Position numbers and translations under genes: made by a program. Positions 37,120 to 44,843 of a stretch of 64,000 nucleotides of DNA are shown here, in pieces (positions within the stretch are counted from its first letter, which is position 1; each line of letters starts with the position of its first letter). The stretch lies in contig NZ_MAEL01000045.1 in the NCBI RefSeq assembly GCF_009933335.1, forward strand, positions 1 to 64,000, in the 5' to 3' direction. The DNA comes from Candidatus Enterococcus willemsii (lineage in GTDB: Bacteria > Bacillota > Bacilli > Lactobacillales > Enterococcaceae). The notes under the pieces are model-generated. The model was not told the origin of the DNA, ran no database searches, and saw only the letters and a list, made by a program, of their open reading frames with translations.

Positions 37120-39054
37120 ATGATAAACATTACTTTTCCAGATGGCGCAGTCAAAGAATTTGCGGCTGGAATTACAACCAAAGAAATCGCTGAAAGTATC
37201 TCAAAAAGTTTAGCTAAAAAAGCCTTAGCAGGTAAATTGAATGGTGAATTAATCGATTTGGATCGAGCAATTGAAGAAGACGGAGCTATTGAAATCGTCA
37301 CTCCTGATCATGAAGAAGCGTTGGCTTTATTGCGTCATTCTACTGCTCATTTGATGGCAAACGCAATGCGTCGCTTGTATCCAAGCATTCATTTTGGTGT
37401 AGGACCAGCAATTGATTCTGGATTCTACTATGATACTGATAATGGTGAACATCCAGTGACTGCTGAAGATTTACCAGCCATTGAAGCTGAAATGATGAAA
37501 ATTGTGAAAGAAAATAATCCAATTACTCGTCGTGTATTAACGAAAGCAGAAGCGTTAGAATTATTTGCAGGCGATCCATATAAAGAAGAATTAATCAATG
37601 ATCTACCAGAAGATGAAGTCATTACAGCTTATGAACAAGGTGATTTTGTTGATTTATGTCGTGGACCACACGTACCATCAACTGGTCGTATCCAAGTCTT
37701 CAAATTATTGTCAGTGGCAGGTGCTTATTGGCGCGGTAGCTCGGATAACCAAATGATGCAACGTGTCTACGGGACAGCTTTCTTTGACAAAAAAGATTTG
37801 AAAGAATTTATTCGTTTACGTGAAGAAGCAAAAGAACGTGACCACCGCAAGTTAGGGAAAGAATTAGACCTATTTATGCTATCTCCTGAGGTTGGCTCTG
37901 GTCTACCATTCTGGTTACCAAAAGGTGCTACTATCCGTCGTACAATTGAACGTTACATCGTGGATAAAGAAGTAAGTTTAGGCTATCAACACGTTTATAC
38001 ACCAATTATGGCAAACGTTGATTTGTATAAAACTTCTGGTCACTGGGATCATTACCATGAAGATATGTTCCCGCCAATGGACATGGGTGATGGCGAAATG
38101 TTAGTGTTACGTCCGATGAACTGTCCACATCACATGATGGTTTATAAAAATGACATTCACTCTTATCGTGAATTACCAATTCGAATTGCCGAACTAGGAA
38201 TGATGCATCGTTATGAAAAATCAGGTGCGTTATCAGGATTGCAACGTGTACGTGAAATGACATTAAATGATGGTCACACATTCGTACGTCCAGATCAAAT
38301 TAAAGAAGAATTTAAACGTACATTAGACTTAATGACATCTGTATATGCTGATTTTAACATTACAGATTATCGTTTCCGTCTAAGCTACCGCGATCCAAAT
38401 AACACAGATAAATACTTTGACGATGATGAGATGTGGGAAAATGCGCAAATTATGTTGAAAGCTGCAATGGACGAATTAGAATTAGATTACTTCGAAGCTG
38501 AGGGTGAAGCAGCTTTCTATGGTCCAAAACTTGATGTGCAAGTTAAAACTGCGCTAGGAATGGAAGAAACATTGTCTACGATTCAATTGGACTTCTTATT
38601 GCCAGAACGTTTTGATTTAACTTATGTTGGCGAAGACGGCGAAAATAATCATCGTCCAGTTGTTATCCACCGAGGCATTGTCTCAACAATGGAACGTTTT
38701 GTCGCTTACTTGACCGAAGTATATAAAGGGGCATTCCCAACTTGGTTGGCACCAATTCAAGCAACAATTATTCCTGTTTCAGTTGAAGCACACAGTGACT
38801 ATGCTTATAAAGTCAAAGAAATGCTACAAACAAAAGGTATTCGTGTGGAAGTTGATGACCGTAATGAAAAAATGGGCTACAAAATTCGTGCATCACAAAC
38901 ACAAAAAATTCCATACCAAATCGTTGTCGGTGACCAAGAAATGACAGACGGTACAGTAAATATTCGTCGTTATGGTAGCAAAGAAACAGCGGTAGAATTG
39001 CTAAATGAGTTTGTAGATGCCATTGTTGCAGAAGTAAATAATTTTAGTCGTTAA
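37120..39054 (+). CDS. thrS: Threonyl-tRNA synthetase
   Basis: A 644-residue class II synthetase. It has a TGS domain (1-61), an editing domain with HSTAH (73-77) and a CRGPH segment, the catalytic domain ([12 protein letters not shown]) and a C-terminal anticodon domain. CTAGGAGGAAC precedes the ATG. The T-box leader upstream shows control by tRNA-Thr charging. The length is normal for Firmicutes. Confidence 0.97.
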   Translation: MINITFPDGAVKEFAAGITTKEIAESISKSLAKKALAGKLNGELIDLDRAIEEDGAIEIVTPDHEEALALLRHSTAHLMANAMRRLYPSIHFGVGPAIDSGFYYDTDNGEHPVTAEDLPAIEAEMMKIVKENNPITRRVLTKAEALELFAGDPYKEELINDLPEDEVITAYEQGDFVDLCRGPHVPSTGRIQVFKLLSVAGAYWRGSSDNQMMQRVYGTAFFDKKDLKEFIRLREEAKERDHRKLGKELDLFMLSPEVGSGLPFWLPKGATIRRTIERYIVDKEVSLGYQHVYTPIMANVDLYKTSGHWDHYHEDMFPPMDMGDGEMLVLRPMNCPHHMMVYKNDIHSYRELPIRIAELGMMHRYEKSGALSGLQRVREMTLNDGHTFVRPDQIKEEFKRTLDLMTSVYADFNITDYRFRLSYRDPNNTDKYFDDDEMWENAQIMLKAAMDELELDYFEAEGEAAFYGPKLDVQVKTALGMEETLSTIQLDFLLPERFDLTYVGEDGENNHRPVVIHRGIVSTMERFVAYLTEVYKGAFPTWLAPIQATIIPVSVEAHSDYAYKVKEMLQTKGIRVEVDDRNEKMGYKIRASQTQKIPYQIVVGDQEMTDGTVNIRRYGSKETAVELLNEFVDAIVAEVNNFSR

Positions 39055-39055
39055 T

Positions 39056-39096
39056 AAAAAAAGAATGTTCTCCGAAAGGAAGAGCATTCTTTTTTA
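39056..39096 (+). terminator. Terminator after thrS
   Basis: AAAAAAGAATG and CATTCTTTTTT form the stem, with an internal TTCT/AGA pairing, followed by T residues. Confidence 0.8.
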
Positions 39097-39170
39097 GGCT
39101 TAACAGTAAAAATGACATCTATATTGTACATTTAGTTTGTTATAGTTTACAATTTAAGTGAGGTGGTTCG

Positions 39171-39368
39171 ATGAAAAACTTAAAATTGCGTGCAGCACGA
39201 GCGGAAAAAGGTCTAACGCAATCAGAATTAGCTGAAAGGATTGGTGTCACCCGCCAGACAATTGGTGCGATTGAAAAAGGGGCATACAATCCAACTATTA
39301 AATTATGTATACGTATTTGCAAAGTATTAGGAAAAACATTGGATGACTTATTTTGGGAGGAAAGGTAG
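39171..39368 (+). CDS. XRE-family transcriptional regulator
   Basis: A 65-residue protein that is nothing but a Cro/C1-type HTH (ARAEKGLTQSELAERIGVTRQTIGAIEKGAYNPTI). It belongs to the short YozG-like group that usually sits next to a small membrane protein gene, as here (2 bp gap). GAGGTGG lies ahead of the ATG. A partial dyad ATTGTAC...TTTACAAT upstream (39123-39152) may be its operator. Target unknown. Confidence 0.88.
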   Translation: MKNLKLRAARAEKGLTQSELAERIGVTRQTIGAIEKGAYNPTIKLCIRICKVLGKTLDDLFWEER

Positions 39369-39370
39369 AT

Positions 39371-39811
39371 ATGAAACAGAATTTTGATGAAAGACAGCTA
39401 TTGGTGAGACAAAAGGGCTACAAGTATGCTTTTATTATGGAAATGGTATTGATAGTTATTTTCTATACAGATACTTTATTTGCAACAAAAGAATATTTTA
39501 CAATGTCGGCAATATTAGCGTTACTTCTTTTTTTACCCGTTATATTTGTCACAGGTTACATGGTTTTAAATGATGCATATTATCGAGTGGATGAGTTTAA
39601 TAAATTAGGATTTAGTAGTTTATTCTTTTTAGGTCTAGGGTTGTTTCACTTATACATATTTTTGTCATCACAGAGTTATCAAAGAGTAATTGTTGATGGG
39701 CAAGTAACAAATAATATTGTCTCGGTGTTGTCAGCAATCATGTTCTTAAATATTGGTTTGTGCAGTAGTTACAAGTACTTACAAAATCGTAGAACTCGCA
39801 AACGAAAATAA
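39371..39811 (+). CDS. Membrane protein paired with the XRE regulator
   Basis: A 146-residue protein with four predicted transmembrane helices (about 21-38, 45-66, 80-97 and 115-134) and a charged N-terminus (NFDERQLLVRQKG). The N-terminal DERQ motif is common in small membrane proteins co-encoded with XRE regulators. The function is unknown. I chose the ATG at 39371, with GGGAGG in the end of the regulator gene. A TTG at 39353 lies inside that gene. Confidence 0.75.
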   Translation: MKQNFDERQLLVRQKGYKYAFIMEMVLIVIFYTDTLFATKEYFTMSAILALLLFLPVIFVTGYMVLNDAYYRVDEFNKLGFSSLFFLGLGLFHLYIFLSSQSYQRVIVDGQVTNNIVSVLSAIMFLNIGLCSSYKYLQNRRTRKRK

Positions 39812-39838
39812 TAAAGGTGAAAGAAACGATAAGCGATT

Positions 39839-39877
39839 AAAAAGAGGAACATCAGAAGGGATGCTCCTCTTTTTTTC
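39839..39877. terminator. Bidirectional terminator overlapping the tetR 3' end
   Basis: AAGAGGAACATC pairs with GATGCTCCTCTT with one mismatch, followed by T residues. The right arm lies in the final codons of the leftward TetR gene. Confidence 0.75.
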
Positions 39878-40445
39878 GCAGTTTTTTATTGATAACATTC
39901 GTTAAGCTAGTATCAATAATGGATAATAAATGTGGCATTTTTTCTTTTGGATAAGCAAAATTAGCTTCTGACCATTTACGAATCATTCCAAAACAACCTT
40001 GGAGATGATATTGTGCCAAATAATCTAAATCAGCAGAGACTTCAGTGGTATTTAAAAGAATACACCAACTCTTTAAACAAGCATTTTTAAACAGATTTGT
40101 TAAACGATCAAAGAAACTGTGCGTAATATGATTACTAAATAACATTTTACAAAATTGTTGGTTTTTCTCAACATAATCAAACAGAATTTGGTAATACATA
40201 CTAAACTCGAGCGAGAAGTTTGTTTCAATTAATTCCGATAATTCATGGATAACCATATTTTCTACCTCGTCATATAACTCATAAATATCAACATAATGTG
40301 CATAAAACGTTGAGCGATGAACATCGGCAGTTGTGGTTAATTCTTTAATTGTAATCGTATGTAAATCTTTCTCACTGACGAGTTCTGCGAGACTGTTTTG
40401 TAGTGCTTTTTTTGTTTTCGTTATGCGTCTATCTTTTGTAGTCAT
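39852..40445 (-). CDS. TetR/AcrR family regulator
   Basis: A 197-residue regulator with an N-terminal HTH (KKALQNSLAELVSEKDLHTITIKELTTTADVHRSTFYAHYVDIYELYDEV). The ligand domain has no recognisable class. It is read away from a membrane-anchored amide hydrolase gene 122 bp distant. A dyad CGACAG...CTGTCG lies in that gap. I infer that it represses itself and the hydrolase. ATG 40445 follows AAGGAGAG. Confidence 0.85.
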   Translation of the reverse strand: MTTKDRRITKTKKALQNSLAELVSEKDLHTITIKELTTTADVHRSTFYAHYVDIYELYDEVENMVIHELSELIETNFSLEFSMYYQILFDYVEKNQQFCKMLFSNHITHSFFDRLTNLFKNACLKSWCILLNTTEVSADLDYLAQYHLQGCFGMIRKWSEANFAYPKEKMPHLLSIIDTSLTNVINKKLRKKEEHPF

Positions 40446-40461
40446 CTTTCTCTCCTTAAAT

Positions 40462-40485
40462 CGACAGTACATAGCAAAACTGTCG
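40462..40485. promoter_or_regulatory. Dyad between tetR and the hydrolase gene
   Basis: CGACAG (40462-40467) and CTGTCG (40480-40485) are exact inverse copies 12 bp apart, just outside the tetR ribosome binding site and upstream of a TTGAAC -35 candidate (40491-40496). The size fits a TetR operator. Confidence 0.45.
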
Positions 40486-40567
40486 GTTGATTGAACATTG
40501 TAGTGATACCAAGGCCATATTACAATAAGAACATCAGGAAATCAATTGAAGGAAGTGGAAGAATTAT

Positions 40568-41599
40568 ATGAAAAAATGGGTGATTCGGATAATCAGTGTA
40601 CTTGCTATTTTAATCATAGCGGTTGTCGGTGTGTTGTTTACACGTTTAAAAACAATTAGTTCAATTAAGCAAGTTGATGGTGATTTATACAGTGTCAATT
40701 ATCAAAATGATTACAAATTGGATGACGTGTTAGCGCGTGGTGTAAGTAGCGTGAGTGAATTGGAAAAAGTGGTTTCTGATAAATTATTTTTTGGCTATCC
40801 GATTGAAACCAATGAAAATCTATTTGGTTGTAGTGCTTTTTCAGTCAAGACCCCAGAAGGCAAATGGCTAGTGGGTCGTAATTTCGATTACGCAAAAGCA
40901 GGTGCTTTATTGGTATATACTGAACCTAAAGATGCTTATAAATCCTATTCAATGGTGAATTTAGCTCATTTAGGTGTATCCGAAGAACAAGATACAATGC
41001 CTGAAACATTGATGGGAAAACTATCAATTTTGGCTGCCCCGTATGGTAGTGTTGACGGCATGAATGAAAAGGGATTGAGTGTTTCTGTATTAGAGCTACA
41101 GACAGAACCAACTGTACAAAAGACCGGGAAAACAGCTATTACGACAACTATTGCCGTTCGAATGCTACTGGATAAAGCAGCTACAACAGAGGAAGCTATT
41201 GAATTGTTAAGAAAATATGATATGCATTCATCAGCAGGTATGCCATATCACTTCTTAATTGCTGACAAAAGTGGTGATACGGTAGTCGTAGACTGGGCAG
41301 AACAAAAAATGAATGTGATTCATACATCGATGGCAACTAATTTTCAGTTATCACCAGGAAAAGATTTTGAGATAGGCATTGGTCATGATCGTTATGAGAT
41401 ATTGCAACAAAACTTAACAAATGAAGCAATGCTAACGGCAGAAGAGGCGATGAACTTACTTGAAGAAGTAAAGATTGAATGGAATGGTGAATGGCGAACA
41501 GAATGGTCTGTGGTATACCAACTGGATGATTTCAGTGTAGATATTGTCAATGATATGCATTATAATCGCATGCATCATTTTGAAAAAAATAATTTTTGA
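40568..41599 (+). CDS. Membrane-anchored linear amide C-N hydrolase (choloylglycine hydrolase family)
   Basis: A 343-residue Ntn-type hydrolase. Residues 1-25 are a basic start plus a hydrophobic helix, so the enzyme is probably outside the membrane. The nucleophile Cys88 stands in LFGCSAF and is followed by GKWLVGRNFDY, the usual Arg/Asp pair. Typical bile salt hydrolases begin with Cys2 and are cytosolic. This one has an 87-residue N-terminal part that might be removed. Substrates could be bile salts, N-acyl amino acids or penicillin V. I cannot choose. Confidence 0.8.
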   Translation: MKKWVIRIISVLAILIIAVVGVLFTRLKTISSIKQVDGDLYSVNYQNDYKLDDVLARGVSSVSELEKVVSDKLFFGYPIETNENLFGCSAFSVKTPEGKWLVGRNFDYAKAGALLVYTEPKDAYKSYSMVNLAHLGVSEEQDTMPETLMGKLSILAAPYGSVDGMNEKGLSVSVLELQTEPTVQKTGKTAITTTIAVRMLLDKAATTEEAIELLRKYDMHSSAGMPYHFLIADKSGDTVVVDWAEQKMNVIHTSMATNFQLSPGKDFEIGIGHDRYEILQQNLTNEAMLTAEEAMNLLEEVKIEWNGEWRTEWSVVYQLDDFSVDIVNDMHYNRMHHFEKNNF

Positions 41600-41675
41600 T
41601 AAAACTGGCTTCATCACTTTATCAATAGGTACGTTTCATTGTATACTTGTAGGAAAGAATCAAGGAGAGTGACCT

Positions 41676-42116
41676 ATGAATCAGAAACGTATGATTGGCC
41701 CCAATCGATCAGTGTTATTAATTATTGTTTTATCCATTATTACTTGTGGAATTTACCCATTCATTTGGATGTACCAAGTAACAAGTGAATTAAATGAATA
41801 TACAGAAGATTATCACTTAAATCCTTCCTTAGTCATTGTACTTACGCTTTTGACTTGTGGATTGTATCAATTTTATTGGTGGTATCGAATCAATGAATTA
41901 ATGATGCGGGCGCAGTACCAAACAGGCTATTCAATGCCAACCGATAATAAATTGCTATTTATTTTACTAACATTTTTTGGCCTAGCGCTCATTAATATGG
42001 CTATTTTACAGTCGGATTTAAATCGCTTGTGGGATCAAGCGATGCGTGCTGATGCCGAAGTCAATAATCAACCGCCAATCGATTCAACTTCAAATGATGA
42101 ATGGACGGATTATTAA
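41676..42116 (+). CDS. DUF4234 membrane protein
   Basis: A 146-residue protein with three hydrophobic segments (about 13-32, 50-70 and 90-112). Two copies of a Gly-Tyr/Leu-Tyr pattern (ITCGIYPFIWMYQV and LTCGLYQFYWWYRI) are the DUF4234 mark and suggest an internal duplication. Function unknown. It overlaps the DUF2752 gene by 1 to 16 bp, so the two are made together. AGGAGAG precedes the ATG. Confidence 0.78.
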   Translation: MNQKRMIGPNRSVLLIIVLSIITCGIYPFIWMYQVTSELNEYTEDYHLNPSLVIVLTLLTCGLYQFYWWYRINELMMRAQYQTGYSMPTDNKLLFILLTFFGLALINMAILQSDLNRLWDQAMRADAEVNNQPPIDSTSNDEWTDY

Positions 42117-42442
42117 TGTGTCTATTTCGTTGGATAACAGGTATTCCTTGTCCGGGTTGTGGTATGACGCGTTCTTTTCTACATTTGTTATCCGGTCAGA
42201 TTGATGAAGCTTTTTATTATCATCCGTTGTTTTGGTTAGTCCCTATTTTATTTGGAATTGTCCTTTTGAGAAAACAGCCAATTATTCAAAAAGTATATGC
42301 GTCAAAAGCTTTTTGGACAGCGATGCTCGTCGTGATACTGGGTGTTTATAGTTATCGAATGGTGCAGTTTTTTCCACATCAAGTACCTTTGGACTTTGAA
42401 GAAAAAGCATTGATTCCACGAATCCTTTCTAATTTTTTGTAA
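42101..42442 (+). CDS. DUF2752 membrane protein
   Basis: About 113 residues with the family motif GIPCPGCGMTRSF near the N-terminus and two or three hydrophobic helices. The CPGCGMTR segment may bind metal or be a redox pair. Function unknown. Two starts are possible: ATG 42101 inside the DUF4234 gene, or ATG 42116 that overlaps its stop by one base. Neither has a strong ribosome binding site, so re-initiation is likely. Confidence 0.78.
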   Translation: MDGLLMCLFRWITGIPCPGCGMTRSFLHLLSGQIDEAFYYHPLFWLVPILFGIVLLRKQPIIQKVYASKAFWTAMLVVILGVYSYRMVQFFPHQVPLDFEEKALIPRILSNFL

Positions 42443-42470
42443 ATGAAAAAGGTCTGAAAACGTCTGAAAC

Positions 42471-42499
42471 TTGAAATAGTTTCGGAATCATGTTATATT
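42471..42499 (+). promoter_or_regulatory. nusA operon promoter
   Basis: -35 TTGAAA (42471-42476) and -10 TATATT (42494-42499) are 17 bp apart, 105 bp ahead of rimP. Confidence 0.65.
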
Positions 42500-42523
42500 T
42501 GTAAACGTAATGATACTAGAGGT

Positions 42524-42555
42524 GAGTGAGGGCAGATTTTTCCCTCACTCTTTTT
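42524..42555 (+). terminator. Leader terminator/attenuator of the nusA operon
   Basis: GAGTGAGGG (42524-42532) pairs perfectly with CCCTCACTC (42542-42550), followed by TTTTT. It lies between the promoter and rimP and could hold back transcription of the operon. As NusA is encoded here, autocontrol is a natural guess. Confidence 0.75.
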
Positions 42556-42603
42556 ATGGAATGAACTTGATTTCATTAGTAGACATGAAGGAGGCGATAA
42601 AAT

Positions 42604-43077
42604 TTGAGTACTGTTGTGGAGACCGTAACAGACTTAGTAACTCCAATTTTGGAGGAACAAAATTTTGAATTAGTGGAAGTAGAATTTGTGAAAGAGGGTA
42701 AAAGTTGGTTTCTTCGTGTCTTCATTGACAAAGACGGTGGCATTGATATTGAAGAATGTGCTTTTGTCAGTGAACATTTAAGTGAAAAATTAGATACTAT
42801 TGACCCAGATCCAATTCCTCAAGCTTATTTTTTGGAAGTTTCTTCTCCTGGTGCAGAACGCCCATTAAAAAAAGAGACCGATTATGAAAAAGCTTTAGGT
42901 GAGTATATTCATATTTCTTTATACCAACCATTAGATGGTGAAAAAGTATATGAAGGCTTTTTACAATCATTTAATGAAGAAACTCTTGTTTTAAAGATTA
43001 AAATCAAAACAAGAGAAAAAGAAATTACAGTTGAACGCAAAAATATTGCAAAAGCTCGTCTAGCTATTCAATTTTAA
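42604..43077 (+). CDS. rimP: Ribosome maturation factor RimP
   Basis: A 157-residue protein (YlxS) that helps assemble the 30S subunit. The two-domain pattern is visible ([24 protein letters not shown], then [11 protein letters not shown]). The start is TTG at 42604, fixed by AAGGAGG at 42588-42594. It begins the conserved rimP-nusA-ylxR-ylxQ-infB-rbfA cluster. Confidence 0.95.
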   Translation: MSTVVETVTDLVTPILEEQNFELVEVEFVKEGKSWFLRVFIDKDGGIDIEECAFVSEHLSEKLDTIDPDPIPQAYFLEVSSPGAERPLKKETDYEKALGEYIHISLYQPLDGEKVYEGFLQSFNEETLVLKIKIKTREKEITVERKNIAKARLAIQF

Positions 43078-43098
43078 ACACGGAGGAATCGAAAGACA

Positions 43099-44223
43099 AT
43101 GAGTAAAGAAATGTTGAACGCATTAGATGCTTTGGAAGCTGAAAAAGGAGTTTCTAAAGAAATCGTTATTGAAGCATTAGAAGCAGCATTGATTTCTGCT
43201 TATAAGCGCCATTATGGTCAATCACAAAATGTAGAAGTGGAATTTGATCAAAAGAAAGGCAACATCCACGTGTATGCTGTCAAGGAAGTTTCTGAAGAAG
43301 TAATGGACTCACAATTGGAAGTTTCTTTACAAGAAGCGATGACTGTTAATCCTGCTTATGAAATTGGCGATAAAATTCGTTTTGAAGTGACACCAAAAGA
43401 CTTTGGTCGAATTGCTGCCCAAACAGCAAAACAAGTCATTTTACAACGTGTGCGTGAAGCTGAACGTAATATCATTTATAATGAATTCAGCGCGTATGAA
43501 AAAGATATCATGCAAGGGATTGTTGAGCGTCAAGACAATCGTTATATCTATGTAAATCTTGGCAAAATCGAAGCAGTTTTATCAAAACAAGATCAAATGA
43601 TGAATGAATTTTATCAACCACATGATCGTATTAAAGTTTACGTTTCACGTGTTGAAAATACATCAAAAGGACCTCAAGTCTTTGTAAGTCGTAGTCATCC
43701 AGACTTATTACGCCGTTTGTTTGAACAAGAAGTGCCAGAAGTGTATGATGGAATTGTAGAAATTGTCAGCATTGCACGTGAAGCAGGCGATCGTTCAAAA
43801 ATTGCTGTTCGTTCACATGATGAAAACATCGATCCTGTTGGGACATGTGTTGGACCAAAAGGACAACGTGTCCAAGCTTTAGTGAATGAATTAAAAGGCG
43901 AAAACATGGATATTGTAGAATGGAATGAAGATCCCGCAGTATTTATCGCAAATGCGTTAAACCCAGCGGAAGTTAGCGATGTAATTTTTGATGTAACGAA
44001 TCCAAAAGCATGTACAGTTGTCGTTCCAGATTATCAACTATCATTAGCAATTGGTAAACGTGGACAAAATGCACGTTTAGCTGCGAAATTAACTGGATTC
44101 AAAATTGATATTAAGTCTGAATCAGATATGGCAGATTTTTATGAAAAGTTAGATAATGAGCCTGAAGTTGTGACAGATGAAGAAGTTTTTTTGAATGATG
44201 AAACAGAATCAGTAGAAGAATAA
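43099..44223 (+). CDS. nusA: Transcription factor NusA
   Basis: A 374-residue NusA with the N-terminal RNA polymerase-binding domain, an S1 domain (about 130-200) and two KH domains (GPKGQRVQALVNEL and IGKRGQNARLAAKL). The C-terminal acidic repeats of E. coli NusA are missing, as is normal in Firmicutes. The C-terminus is acidic but short. CGGAGG precedes the ATG. Confidence 0.96.
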   Translation: MSKEMLNALDALEAEKGVSKEIVIEALEAALISAYKRHYGQSQNVEVEFDQKKGNIHVYAVKEVSEEVMDSQLEVSLQEAMTVNPAYEIGDKIRFEVTPKDFGRIAAQTAKQVILQRVREAERNIIYNEFSAYEKDIMQGIVERQDNRYIYVNLGKIEAVLSKQDQMMNEFYQPHDRIKVYVSRVENTSKGPQVFVSRSHPDLLRRLFEQEVPEVYDGIVEIVSIAREAGDRSKIAVRSHDENIDPVGTCVGPKGQRVQALVNELKGENMDIVEWNEDPAVFIANALNPAEVSDVIFDVTNPKACTVVVPDYQLSLAIGKRGQNARLAAKLTGFKIDIKSESDMADFYEKLDNEPEVVTDEEVFLNDETESVEE

Positions 44224-44239
44224 TGTTGGAGGGATTCCG

Positions 44240-44536
44240 ATGAAAAAAAGAAAAATTCCTTTAAGAAAATCCGTTGTTTCTGGTGAAATGATTCCAAAAA
44301 AGGAACTGTTACGCATTACACGTTCAAAAGAAGGCGAAGTTGCGATTGATCCGACAGGTAAAATGCCTGGTCGTGGAGCATACATTGCAATGGAACCAAG
44401 TGAAGCACAATTAGCATGGGATAAACGCATTTTAGACCGTGTATTAGAAGTGAAATTGACGGATGAGTTTTATCAAGAATTAGTTGATTATGTTACCCAT
44501 CAAAAAGCTAGACGAGAGTTGTTTGGCAATGAATAG
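44240..44536 (+). CDS. ylxR: YlxR family RNA-binding protein
   Basis: A 98-residue DUF448 protein (RITRSKEGEVAIDPTGKMPGRGAYI is the family core). The cysteines often seen at the N-terminus are replaced by Ser here (LRKSVVSGE), so zinc binding is unlikely. The family interacts with RNase P or acts on transcription in some species. It sits in the nusA operon and overlaps ylxQ by 8 bp. Confidence 0.9.
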   Translation: MKKRKIPLRKSVVSGEMIPKKELLRITRSKEGEVAIDPTGKMPGRGAYIAMEPSEAQLAWDKRILDRVLEVKLTDEFYQELVDYVTHQKARRELFGNE

Positions 44537-44831
44537 ACAAAAAGCATTAAACATGTTAGGACTAGCAATGCGTGCTGGTAAACTGGTAACCGGTGAAGAA
44601 ATGACCGTAAAAGAAGTAAAAATGCAAAAAACAAAACTTGTTTTAGTGGCTCATGATGCCGGAAAGAACACACAGAAAAAAGTAAAAGACAAGAGTTCTT
44701 TTTATCAAGTTCCTTGTATCGACGTTTTCCACTCCGATGAATTAAGCCAAGCCATTGGCAAGCAACGAATGGTTATAGGCGTCATGGATAATGGATTTGC
44801 TAAACGAATCAAGGAATTAATATTAGGTTAG
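44529..44831 (+). CDS. ylxQ: L7Ae family K-turn RNA-binding protein (YlxQ)
   Basis: A 100-residue L7Ae-like protein (NMLGLAMRAGKLVTGEEMTVKEVK, LVLVAHDAGKNTQKKV). Paralogues in Bacillus bind K-turn RNA. I chose ATG 44529 (MNRQKALN), which overlaps the ylxR stop. A start at 44484 lies deep inside ylxR. It is followed by infB after 12 bp. Confidence 0.92.
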   Translation: MNRQKALNMLGLAMRAGKLVTGEEMTVKEVKMQKTKLVLVAHDAGKNTQKKVKDKSSFYQVPCIDVFHSDELSQAIGKQRMVIGVMDNGFAKRIKELILG

Positions 44832-44843
44832 GAAGGTGATTGC

